A DNA stretch of 64,000 nt from Branchinecta lynchi (lineage: Eukaryota > Arthropoda > Branchiopoda > Anostraca > Branchinectidae), in assembly GCA_023053575.1 (NCBI GenBank), contig JAKZAP010000009.1, forward strand, positions 19,945,869-20,009,868, read 5' to 3'. Below the pieces are notes generated by a model. It had not been told where the DNA came from and did no database searches. It saw nothing but the letters and a program-made list of their open reading frames with translations. This document shows, in pieces, positions 25,501-37,500 of the stretch; positions within the stretch are counted from its first letter, which is position 1, and each line of letters opens with the position of its first letter. Position numbers and translations under genes: made by a program.

Positions 25501-28500
25501 ATTTGTTGAAAGCACAGCATACTCTTAAAGTACCCAAATATTTTAAAATACTGTAAGTTGAAGAGTAAATAGTGCGAGGGGTCCTTTAATGAGCACTAAG
25601 AAATGAAGAAAGTCCAATCTGTTGATGGGGGGTTGTACTCACCTACTAAGGCTTTGGCCCTCTTCTGTTTACTTCTGGAAACGCAAGTGAATATATCTAT
25701 GTCTCTTAGGTGAGAATCCAGTGAAAAATCTGGGACTAAATCGACTCTCGACAAACTTGGCTCGTTGGTGTGAAAATGTCTGCCGATTTGAAGAACGGCT
25801 TCTCTGAGATCCACGAGAATTTCTGGAAGAAAAAAGAAGTCCAGACGTGGTTTCGGGATTAAACCGGAACGTGTAGTGAACTGATAGACAAAAATGCTCC
25901 CCAGCCGGGATTTGAACCCGGGACCCTCTGCTTACAAGGCAGGCGCTCTTACCATTTGAGCTACCGAGGGGCTTGTGGACAGAGTTCGCAAACCACCACA
26001 AGGGAAGAAACCACTTCTGGAAGAAAGAAAGAAGTCCAGTGTTTCGGGATTAAACCGGAACGTAGTGATCTGGGGGATATTCTTGACCATTTTATAAGTA
26101 GTGAACTGATAGACAAAAATGCTCCTCAGCCGGGATTTGAATCCGGGACCCTCTGCTTACAAGGCAGGCGCTCTTACCATTTGAGGTACCGAGGGGCTTG
26201 TGGACAGAGTTCGCAAACCACTACAAGGGAAGAAACCACTTCTGGAAGAAAGAAAGAAGTCCAGACGTGGTTTCGGGATTAAACCGGAACGTAGTGATCT
26301 GGGGGATATTCTTGACTATTTTATAAGTGGTGAACTGATAGACAAAAATGCTCCCCAGCCGGGATTTGAACCCGGGACCCTCTGCTTACAAGGCAGGCGC
26401 TCTTACCATTTGAGCTACCGAGGGACTTGTGGACAGAGTTCGCAAACCACTACAAGGGAAGAAACCACTTCTGGAAGAAAGAAAGAAGTCCAGACGTGGT
26501 TTCGGGATTAAACCGGAACGTAGTGATCTGGGGGATATTCTTGACCATTTTATAAGTAGTGAACTGATAGACAAAAATGCTCCCCAGCCGGGATTTGAAC
26601 CCGGGACCCTCTGCTTACAAGGCAGGCGCTCTTACCATTTGAGCTACCGAGGGGCTTGTGGACAGAGTTCGCAAACCACTACAAGGGAAGAAACCACTTC
26701 TGGAAGAAAGAAAGAAGTCCAGACGTGGTTTCGGGATTAAACCGGAACGTAATGATCTTGGGGATATTCTTATAAGTAGTGAACTGATGACAAAAATGCT
26801 CATCAGCCGGGATTTGAACCCGCGACCCTCTGCTTACAAGGCAGGCGCTCTTACCATTTGAGCTACCGAGGGGCTTGTGAACAGAGTTCGCAAACCACTA
26901 GAATAGTCTGGTAGAAGCCGGCCATATGAACAGTGATCCCGCCCGAAGGCAAATACTAACCAGTTCACATCCCCATGTGACGGAAATTAATAATAATACA
27001 TACTTAAAAATAATAAATTAATAATAATACATATATGTATTATTATTGTTGATCATGCTGCCGGTGGCCTCAGTTATTGTTCCTAATCTTTATAAATTAT
27101 GTATTATCTTTTGCCACCGGCTAAGTAGGACTGGTAGGGACAGGTATTAGTTTGTTTGATAGTTATTTAGAGCGTGTTCCACCCTACTTACCGTAGTTAC
27201 TACGCATTCCGTCACGATTTTTGCAATCTTGGCGTCAAGGCTGGAACGCCTTTTTCTTTTTTTGGTCAAATATCATGCCACGGACTAATCGAACCAATCA
27301 CGTTACAGAGATTCGTAGTTACCACGCTTACTATGCTCCCGAGCATGGTAAGCAAATAGTTACTATTACTATTTTGGAATATTTGGAATGGTGCCGCTGG
27401 AGTGCTTATTTATTCATTTTTGTCCAGCCGTGGCCCAAAGTGTTTTTTTGGGAATACATTCATTAGTTGGGTCTTTGTTCGACTTTTCACTCGCCTTTTC
27501 GACGGCTTTTTACTTTTTTGCGTTTTCGTAAAATGGTCCTAAGCACTGTTTGACAATTTCCCGTTTTTGTCAAAAAGGCAAACGCCGACTTTCGCCTTTT
27601 CCCACGGCTTTTTGCAAAAAGGCAAACTTGGTAGGTGACCAAGTTACGCTCTCCTTTTGGGTTTTTGCCTCGCTAATTTAGCGAGTTTATCACAAAATAC
27701 AATAAAAGAGGAATTTGATTCAAAGTGAAAATCAGTATTTCGAGACTGTCTCTGATTTTAAAGATGAAAAATTTGAATTGCAAGTAAAATACAAATAAAA
27801 TGGCATTTTTCAAAATAGCGTTTTCATCCGAGAAAAGTGAAAAGTCCTTAGTAGTAACGGCAACTAAAAGGCCTGAAAACGATATAAAGCCAAAGCTGAA
27901 AATGGAAAGGCAAAAGACGAACAAAAACGCAACTATTCATTCATTCATAGATATCTAACATAGAGCTCCCATCAGTCTGAAAGATGTTCACAAAGATGAA
28001 AAATCGCTTCTTTGGAAATACTGAACCAATGGAGTAAAGCCTTTATCTGATTTGGTCTGATTACCTGAATAAGTGATTCGAAAAAAGATTTTCGAATTTC
28101 AGCATTATTCAATGAACCTTTAATGTTACCACATTTCTAACAGTTCATTGTCGGTTTGAAATTAGCAGAGCAAAATGACACTAGGGAGCAGCGCCAAGAC
28201 CTATACTTTCCATGCTTTACAAACGGGCGATAGTCGAAGCACCGCCCATTACATTTACGGCATTTAAAGCGAGACAAACTTGCGGGTTCAGAATTTTCTT
28301 GTAAAGCTAAGATGTGGTCTGCACACACCGTTGAAACAGGGGAGGCTGTATCTTTTATATGCTGTGTTCAGAATATGAAGTTACTGGAGCCAGCGCTGGC
28401 GCACGACTGATTGAGTTTCAGCAGGGAAGTTATCTATCGCTAGTAGTGCTAGAGCCGCTGCTATTCGAGTGTGCGTTACTTTTTTCAAGTCTTGGCGCTA

Positions 28501-31500
28501 CTTCCTATTGTTATTTTGCTCTGGTAATTACCGTAAATCCAAGAGTGTATCAAATGCGTGCGCACGCTCGTTTTTCCTTAAGACCAATCTCTACCAACAA
28601 GAACCAACACAAATACGCCCAGTTCGAAAGAATACGCTTGTATTTAACGCAGAGTGTAGTTAGTTGCGTTTTTTATCGAAGTTTTGTTCGCCGTTCACTT
28701 AGCCGGTTGCTTAATTTCCGTTTTCGAACGCCGTCGAAGCTCGCCGTTTGCTTAATTAGTGTTTTTCCGAGTCCGGCGATCCTTACCCGGTCGACGATTC
28801 AAGCAAAATTCGAAATTGCTAGCTCGCGTAGTTCGACGGTCAGAGTCTGAATGACAAAAAAAATGTGACCGGCGACCAAAAACGGTATTTAAATAGAGAC
28901 CTTTGAATTTGAAGGTAACTTGAAACTTCGCTCAAAAACGCAACGATTCTCTCAGTCGGGTCTAACCTGTGGTCCGAATATTCTTGGTCCTCACATCATC
29001 AGAATCATTATCTTTTCCAAACAGCAAATTCTGAAAGTTCGATTTGGCACTTCTGAATTTTCTTCTATGGAGCCTCTCCTTTGGAAGGTGTGAGATGCGT
29101 TGGGGATTTCCAACCAGTGTCCCTTGCTCTGTCAATAGTACAGCAACGTGCTTCCGTCGCTGTAGTTCTACCGAAGTCTCGTCGAACGGGAATGCTTCGG
29201 AAGCTTTCTGCAATAGAAAAGGTGTCGTGAGTACACTGACGGATGACAAATTTGACTTCCGCCAAGTTTTAGGACTGAATGTGACTTAACCTTCCACACT
29301 TTTCATCCGGATTCCAGATATCCGTTTACACAATACTTGATTCTTTACCCGATGAAAAATTTATCTCAAAATAGTTGTATGAAGTGGTACGAAAAAAATA
29401 GCATGCAGTACAAACTAGTGCTGCTACATGCTTCTATGTCAAGGCTACTAAATTCTACTGCATGCTACTATTAGCAAAACTGAATGCTATTACAGCAAGA
29501 CAGGATGCTACTGGATACTACTGCTTAAGATTGTCCCAGTCTGCGGCACATTAAATGATAGTATGATTTACTATTACCGAAGTCGAGGGGGAATGCTTCG
29601 AAAGCTTTCTGCAATGAGATGAGTGCACTGACTGATGAAAATTTTATCGCAATGTCGTCGTACGAAGTTGTACGAAAAAGTACCATGCAGTAGGAACTGA
29701 TGCTGCTACATGCTTCTATGTCAAGGCTACCGTGTTACTGAATTCTACTGCGTGCTACTGATAGCAAGACAGGATGCTACTGGATACTATTGCTTAAGAT
29801 TGGCCCAGTCTGAGGCAGATTAAATGATAGTATTCTTAACATATTAACCTGATTGGCTGGATTACCTCGTGGAAAGATATTTTGACGAAAATTGAAAAAT
29901 GCGTTCCAGCCTTGACGCCAAGAAGCCAAAATTCGTGACGTCATGCGCCGTAACTACGGTAAAGAGGATGGAACACGCTCTGCACGGAAACGCGAAACTC
30001 ATCCAGACCCGGAGAATTTAAATTTCAAAAATAGCCTGCATTTCAAGTGAGACGCACGAAGCTCGGAAAAAGTTACAGCCGTAGTGAGTGAGAAGATTTT
30101 GTTAAGAGATGCAAGGGTTCGGTAGTTTTGTTTTTGGCAATGGCTTACATGTGTAGTTGATAAAGCACAACTCTTACTAGAAATGATGTTATCATTATAA
30201 AGTGGATCACAAAAGGTTTTTTCGAAAATACCATTGCTTTCCACCTGAATTTGGCGATTTTCTTGTTAGCGCTTGCCAATACTCTATATGACCAAGTCCA
30301 AAACACGCGTGTCTGTACAACTCAAACCCAACGACTCAAATCCTGTGTCAATCAATCATCACGATCTTTGAGAGCAGCCGTGACACCACTTCTGCCTTTC
30401 TTCCGCTAGGTACCCGGAGAGGCCGGAGATTTTGCATCGGCAACGAGAGATAGTCATCAAGAGTATTATATCCAGCTTTCCTGCTCTCCGAAGCGGCGGT
30501 TGCCGCAAAACATTTGAAAACTGAACGCGCTGTGGTTAAAAAGTGGGAAAACTGCAAATAAGAGAAATCAAAAACGGAAGATTCTCATATCCTTGTGTGT
30601 AAAAGAATTCTCAGAGGACATTGAAGATTCTGGCAAACTTTGAGTTGCGTAACGGGCAAATCTCGGCATGGCCGAAAAAGTGCTAAAAACTCATAGAAAC
30701 AAAACGAAACGATGGAGAAAGGAAAGAAAAGAAAGGAAGAAAAGGAAAGAAAATACCCGAATTCCGTGTTATCCGAATAGACTCCCCAGAAAGGTACTTG
30801 TTATCCAAATGGCGGAAGATAGACTCCCTAGAACGGTACTGGAGTGGCAACCAGAGGGAACTCGAAGAAGAGGAAGGCCAAAGAATACACTTCGTCGTAC
30901 GTACCAGCGCTAAACACATCAATTCGATAGTACAACCTCAGTGGGAAGACGTCTGGGCAGCAGCACATATGAGGGACGACTGGCGGCTCTTTCTGGACGC
31001 CCTGGGTGCCTCTGGCGGCACAGGAGGAACTAAGGTCTAAGGTAATAATTCCTTAAGAGAGCTAGGTTTATTATAAAAGACAGAAAAAGCAAGAGGGGTC
31101 CTTTAAACAGTTCAAGCGAAGAGGGAACAAGCACATAGAGGTACCACAAATCAGAAAGAATGAGTTCATTAGATGACATCGATTAGCTGTGGATGGCGGA
31201 CAAACTAAGTAGCGCATTTTTAACAGGATTCCAAGCCTATTGCCGTCTGTCATCGAGCTGCTGAAAAGAAGGCAGTGGACGTACCTTGGACACGTCCTTC
31301 ATATGGATGAGAGCCGCCTTCCTCGAACAACCTACGAGTGGAAGCCAGACGGGAGAAGAAAGTGAGGCCGCCCCGAAACAGATTAAGGCGAACATATGAC
31401 CGAGATCTGAGGACGGCTGATACCTCCCTAGTACCTGAATGGGAAGACATCACCGCTGCGGCATCAATGCGGGACGAATGGAGAGGCTTTGTCGACGCCC

Positions 31501-34500
31501 TTTGCGCCACCGATGGCTCTGGAGGAACTAAGGTCCAAGGTAAGGTTTCAAGCCTATTTAAGGTTGCGTTCCCCAACTTAACGATTGTTAACAAAGTGCC
31601 AACAATTGTTAACTTTTTGCGTTCCACGTTTCTGATTTAAAAATTTAAGCTCCGCCCACCTACAATTTCCGTTCCAGAGCTTAACGGTTGTTAACTATTT
31701 TGTAACGATGGTCGGTGAGCATCGTTACAAAATAGTTAACAAATGTAGAACTGGGAAAAGTTAACGATCGTTAAAGCTGCAGTTAGCTCCGTCCCGAAGG
31801 TTAAACTTTTCGGTTAAACTTTAAAAAACACAAAAATTACCTTTAGTACACTATCGGCATCGCTGTCACCAACCAAGGTCGGTGAGCATCGTTACAAAAT
31901 AGTTAACAATTGTAGAACTGGGAAAAGTTAACGATCGTTACAGCTGCAGTTAGCTCCCTCCCGAAGGTTAAACTTTTCGGTTAAACTTTAAAAAACAAAA
32001 AAATTACCTTTAGTAAACTATCGGCATCGCTGTCACCAACTCCCATATTGGAAATCACACTAAAAATATCTCCAGAGCTTTGCTGTTTCCTCAGGCTCTC
32101 GGCCTGTGAATTGAGTAGCACTAGTGATAACTTGAAGAGCACAATACTTCCGTGCAGGAAAAAGTTGTCCCAGAAGACGAGTAACTGTCGGAAGGGTAAA
32201 ACGGTAGCAAAGAGGGTTAAAAACCAGTTGATGGTTACTAGGCTCAGTTCGATGTCGTGTTCCCGTAAGAGGGAGTCGATGGCCGGAAGGTGGGTGAAGA
32301 CGAGTTCACGGAGGACCTTCTGGTCAGCCTGAACGCCTAGAAAGATGGAAGGATAATCAAAATAATTGATTATGAGACGAGCCTCAAAGTTCTAAAGTTG
32401 GAGATTGGAGATATTTGTATATAAGACTGTGTATGTGTATATTAGAAATGAATTTGAAATGAATATATATTTGAAATTTTATGTTGATCATGCATATTAC
32501 CACGAGTATGAGACAAGAAATGTGAGTTTGTTGGTGAATGATATTCGAGAGTTCGTCAAGAGGAGGGTTTTGTGTGAGGAACTCGGGTGTGAAGGTATGG
32601 ATCTTCTGGAGAGAATCAGGGAGTCGGAGAACCAGATTTTGTTGAAAAATTGATTAAAAAATTATTTTCGGGATAGTTAGATAAATGTGGGATATTTATT
32701 TGGAATTTTATTTAAGGTGAATATTTCATTATTATTATTAGTGAATGAGGGTTGGTTTGGGGGGGGGGGGGTAAAGAAAAATGAATGAGAAGGTTAAGAC
32801 GAGAACTGTGTGTCATCGTTTGTAATAGGTAATTAAAAGTTGTGCACTCCCGCACACGACACGGTTGTGCCCTTCTTGGGAGCGTTCTGTTTGTTGTTTT
32901 GTTTAAAGAATGTTTAAATTAAAATGAATGAATGTAACCGAGTCCCTCGAAGAGTGTTATATTTCTCCAGTCGATCTAATCAACTATTTATTTCACGCTC
33001 ATAACGACAAAACATCTGACTCAGACTCTGACTGCATGACTACTGAAATACAAATCAATGAACGAGATTCCCCCTATCTCGGTTCAACCCCCCAGGCACT
33101 TCTACACAACTATTCCGCGTGACTACGAAGTACCGGACTAAAGCACGTGAGCAGCGGATGCTGGCAAGATTACGGAATACGTGACGCGACAATTGAGTAA
33201 CACGTACAAACACTTCAAAGAGAGAAGGCAAGAATTGGTTGTGGATTTCGGTCGAAAAATCCTTGACTCGGAAACACACCACGATCTTCTTCCGGGTTTT
33301 GAGATACGCCAAACTTAACATTGGACTAGGCTCAGAGAAAGAACTAAAACGCGGCAAAGCTGGAACAACCGCCAATCCACTCATCCGAGCGGATCCCTGA
33401 AGTCATTTGGTTCGTACTTCATAAAACATTATAATGATGACGTAGAAAAGTCGTCAACAAATCATGTGTGAATAAATTTAATTCTGTAAATGTTTTAAAC
33501 TGTTTTTGACTTCCGCTGTTATATATCGACAAGAATATTAAGGTAAAATAAATTGAACTTGAAATTTGAAAACTAGGCAGTGAAAGAATTCTGAATCTCA
33601 ATAATTCTGAATGAAAGAGAGGTACGACAGAGATTGGCGAATCCGATCACGAAAGGATTCGAATCCAAACCCAGGGCTGGGTACGAAACATTCCGAATCC
33701 ACCATTTCATGCTGAGGATTCGAATCCGAAATCGAATCCGGGTTCGAATCTGACATTTAAAAAAATCAAATCATGTACATAGGTAATAGTTTAAAAGTCC
33801 GAGGTGACAACAAACACTGATATCTAAGGGAATCAGATAACCTGATAGATCACTGAGGGTGGTTACTGGTGGAGACCAAAAAGTTGTATTGTCTTACGCC
33901 CACTGTGTAAAAATTGGGAAAACTGAAACTGGAAGGATCTAGCTAGACTAGAAATTTGAGCGTATTAGTAAGATTGGGGATTTGGAGCGTGTTCCATCCT
34001 ACTTACCGTAGTTACTACGTCTGACGTCACGAATTCTGTTTTTTTGCCGTCAAGGCTGGAACGATTTTTCTATTTTCCAGCAGGATCTCACGCCAGGGGA
34101 GAAGCCGACCAATCACGTTACAGAGATGCGTAGTTACTACGCTTACTACGCTCCCGAGCATGGTAAGCATATAGTAACTATTAGTTACTATTCCGACAAG
34201 GTTGGAACGGTCAGCGTAGTAACTTTTCGTGAGGATGGAACGGAAATAGTAACTAATAGTAACTATTGTTAGAAGGGTGGAACACGCTCTTGGAATCCGA
34301 GTTCGAATCCGAATCCAGCCTGACAAGCAGAAGATTCGAATTCGGATCCGAATCCGGCCATTCGAATCCAAACCCTGGATTCGAATCCAAATCCTGGATT
34401 CGAATCCAAACCCTGGATTCGAATCCAAACCCTGGATTCGAATCCAAACCCTGGATTCGAATCCAAACCCTGGATTCGAATCCGAATCCGGCCAAAAGGA

Positions 34501-37500
34501 TGAGTCCTTGATTCGAATCCAAATCCTGGATTCGAATCCGAATCCGGCCAAAAGGATGAGTCGTTGATTCGAATCCAAATCCTGGATTCGAATCCAAACC
34601 CTTGATTCGAATCCAAATCCTGGATTCGAATCCAAACCCTGGATTCGAATCCAAACCCTGGATTCGAATCTAAAACCTGGATTCGAATCCAAATCCTGGA
34701 TTCGAATCCAAATCCTGGATTCGAATCCGAATCCGGCCAAAAGGATGAGTCCTTGATTCGAATCCAAATCCTGGATTCGAATCCGAATCCGGCCAAAAGG
34801 ATGAGTCCTTGATTCGAATCCAAATCCTGGATTCGAATCCGAATCCGGCCAAAAGGATGAGTCCTTGATTCGAATCCAAATCCTGGATTCGAATCCAAAC
34901 CCTGGATTCGAATCCAAACCCTGGATTTGAATCCAAACCCTGGATTCGAATCTAAAACCTGGATTCGAATCCAAATCCTGGATTCGAATCCGAATCCGGC
35001 CAAAAGGATGAGTTGATTCGAATCCAAACCCTGGATACGAATCCGAATCCGGCCAAAAGGATGAGTCCTTGATTCGAATCCAAATACTGGATTCAAATCC
35101 GAATCCGGCCAAAAGGATGATTCCTTGATTCGAATCCAAATCCTGGATTCGAATCCGAATCCGGCCAAAAGGATGAGTCCTGGATTCGAATCCAAACCCT
35201 GGATTCGAATCCAAACCCTGGATTTGAATCCAAACCCTGGATTCGAATCTAAAACCTGGATTCGAATCCAAATCCTGGATTCGAATCCGAATCCGGCCAA
35301 AGGGATGAGTTGATTCGAATCCAAATCCTGGATTCGAATCCAAACCCTGGATTCGAATCCAAACCCTGGATACGAATCCGAATCCGGCCAAAAGGATGAG
35401 TCCTTGATTCGAATCCAAATCCTGGATTCGAATCCAAACCCTTGATTCGAATCCAAATCCTGGATTCGAATCCGAATCCGGCCAAAAGGATGAGTCCTTG
35501 ATTCGAATCCAAATCCTGGATTCGAATCCAAACCCTGGATTCGAATCCAAACCTTGGATTCGAATCCAACCCCTGGATTCGAATCTAAAACCTGGATTCG
35601 AATCTAAAACCTGGATTCGAATCCGAATCCGGCCAAAAGGATGAGTCCTGGATTCGAATCCAAACCCTGGATTCGAATCCAAACCCTGGATTCGAATCCA
35701 AACCCTGGATTTGAATCCAAACCCTGGATTCGAATCTAAAACCTGGATTCGAATCCAAATCCTGGATTCGAATCCGAATCCGGCCAAAGGGATGAGTTGA
35801 TTCGAATCCAAATCCTGGATTCGAATCCAAACCCTGGATTCGAATCCAAACCCTGGATACGAATCCGAATCCGGCCAAAAGGATGAGTCCTTGATTCGAA
35901 TCCAAATCCTGGATTCGAATCCAAACCCTTGATTCGAATCCAAATCCTGGATTCGAATCCGAATCCGGCCAAAAGGATGAGTCCTTGATTCGAATCCAAA
36001 TCCTGGATTCGAATCCAAACCCTGGATTCGAATCCAAACCTTGGATTCGAATCCAACCCCTGGATTTGAATCCAAACCCTGGATTCGAATCTAAAACCTG
36101 GATTCGAATCTAAAACCTGGATTCGAATCCAAATCCTGGATTCGAATCCAAACCCTGGATTCGAATCCAAACCCTGGATTCGAATCCTAACCCTTGATTC
36201 GAATCCAAATCCTGGATTCGAATCCGAATCCGGCCAAAAGGATGAGTCCTTGATTCGAATCCAAATCCTGGATTCGAATCCAAACCCTTGATTCGAATCC
36301 AAATCCTGGATTCGAATTCGAATCCGGCCAAAAGGATGAGTCCTTGATTCGAATCCAAATCCTGGATTCGAATCCAAACCCTTGATTCGAATCCAAATCC
36401 TGGATTCGAATCCGAATCCGGCCAAAAGGATGAGTCCTTGATTCGAATCCAAATCCTATGCGTGACGCCCGTGGCTACAAGGTCCGATTTCACTCACCCA
36501 TAATCCCTTCCCCAGGGACCAGAGTAGGTTTTTGATCACCACTCAAGCAATTCGAACAAGACTATCGTTGGCTTCCTCTTGGTTCTTGTTTTATGTAACT
36601 ATGATGTAGACTCACCTAGTAAGGAAGGTGAATAGTAAGAGGCAGGGATATACTCTTCTAAGATGGAACTCATTGTCCAAAACGCGTCCTCTTCCTCCAT
36701 GACTAGAAGTAAACATGCAACGACCGTTCCCATTCCTTGGCAATAACTGTAAAAAAAAATCGAGTAAGGACCAGGGGCGTCACATTTGGGGTGAGGGGGG
36801 ACAAAATTAAGCTGATTAGCTACGAGCTTTATTTATTAATGTTTATTGTCCCTCGCAATTTGCTAGATAAGGACTAAAGGACAAAAAATAATATAGGCGA
36901 GAAACTACATCACAGACATTCATGATCATACTCAAATTTGTTTCATATCTCTCATACCGGATTACGAGGCCCCGAACCACACTCGACCTGAAACAAGGCT
37001 TCGCGCTGCAATCCGTAATTGCACCAGACTTGTTCGCCCCGATATACACTCTACTGACCGGTATCTTTCGTCATTTGTACCATATTTCGTAAATTATTTT
37101 AATTCTGAACCATGATATATTCGTTATTAATTGTTTATACATAGAAAATATTTTAAGGTAATTATTGAAAAGTGATTATAAAGTTTTAGCCGTGTTAAGA
37201 ATTGTGTGACGATCCGACGCTAGCGAGTAATTATATGAGCTATTCAGGAAATAAACGTTGTTATTATTATTATTATTATTATTATACCTTTTGTACTGTA
37301 TTGTACGTATTTTGTATATCTCATGGTAAATATATATATACATCAGCAGAGGCGCCACTAGCAGAGGCGTCATATGGGGGGCGGAGGCAGGGGGCAGCTG
37401 CCCCCCTGACCTTCTAGGAGGGCTCAGAGCTATATTTGACGGTACAAAACGGATTAGTCAGCTACAGTTTATTAGAGCTATATTTCGAGCCCTTCATGGC

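Larger units (their letters stand above)
25836..26995 (-). repeat. 229-bp tandem array: tRNA-Thr-like unit plus copied 3' splice site
   Basis: Five units spaced about 215, 229, 229 and 219 bp. Each unit on the minus strand holds GTGGTTTGCGAACTCTGT, a tRNA-Thr(TGT)-like sequence, a T5 run, GTTCACTAC, CCGAAACCACGTCTGGAC and a pyrimidine tract ending CTTTCTTCCAG|AA. The last unit runs directly into SGSM3 exon 7, where that CAG is the real acceptor. The outermost unit extends to 26995 with flanks matching those at 15.64-15.74 kb. It evidently arose by tandem duplication of the 3' end of intron 6. Confidence 0.9.

Noticed and set aside
25956..26861. Frames reading [18 protein letters not shown]
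   Set aside because: They are the antisense of the tRNA-Thr-like units, a common false protein in databases.
28359..28850. 163-codon plus-strand frame
   Set aside because: No recognisable motif; antisense within SGSM3 intron 6 to the gene, with no support as an exon.
34027..36075. 682-codon open frame on the minus strand and several smaller frames nearby
   Set aside because: It follows from the 19-bp palindromic satellite, which is stop-free on both strands; it lies in an SGSM3 intron and has no protein character.
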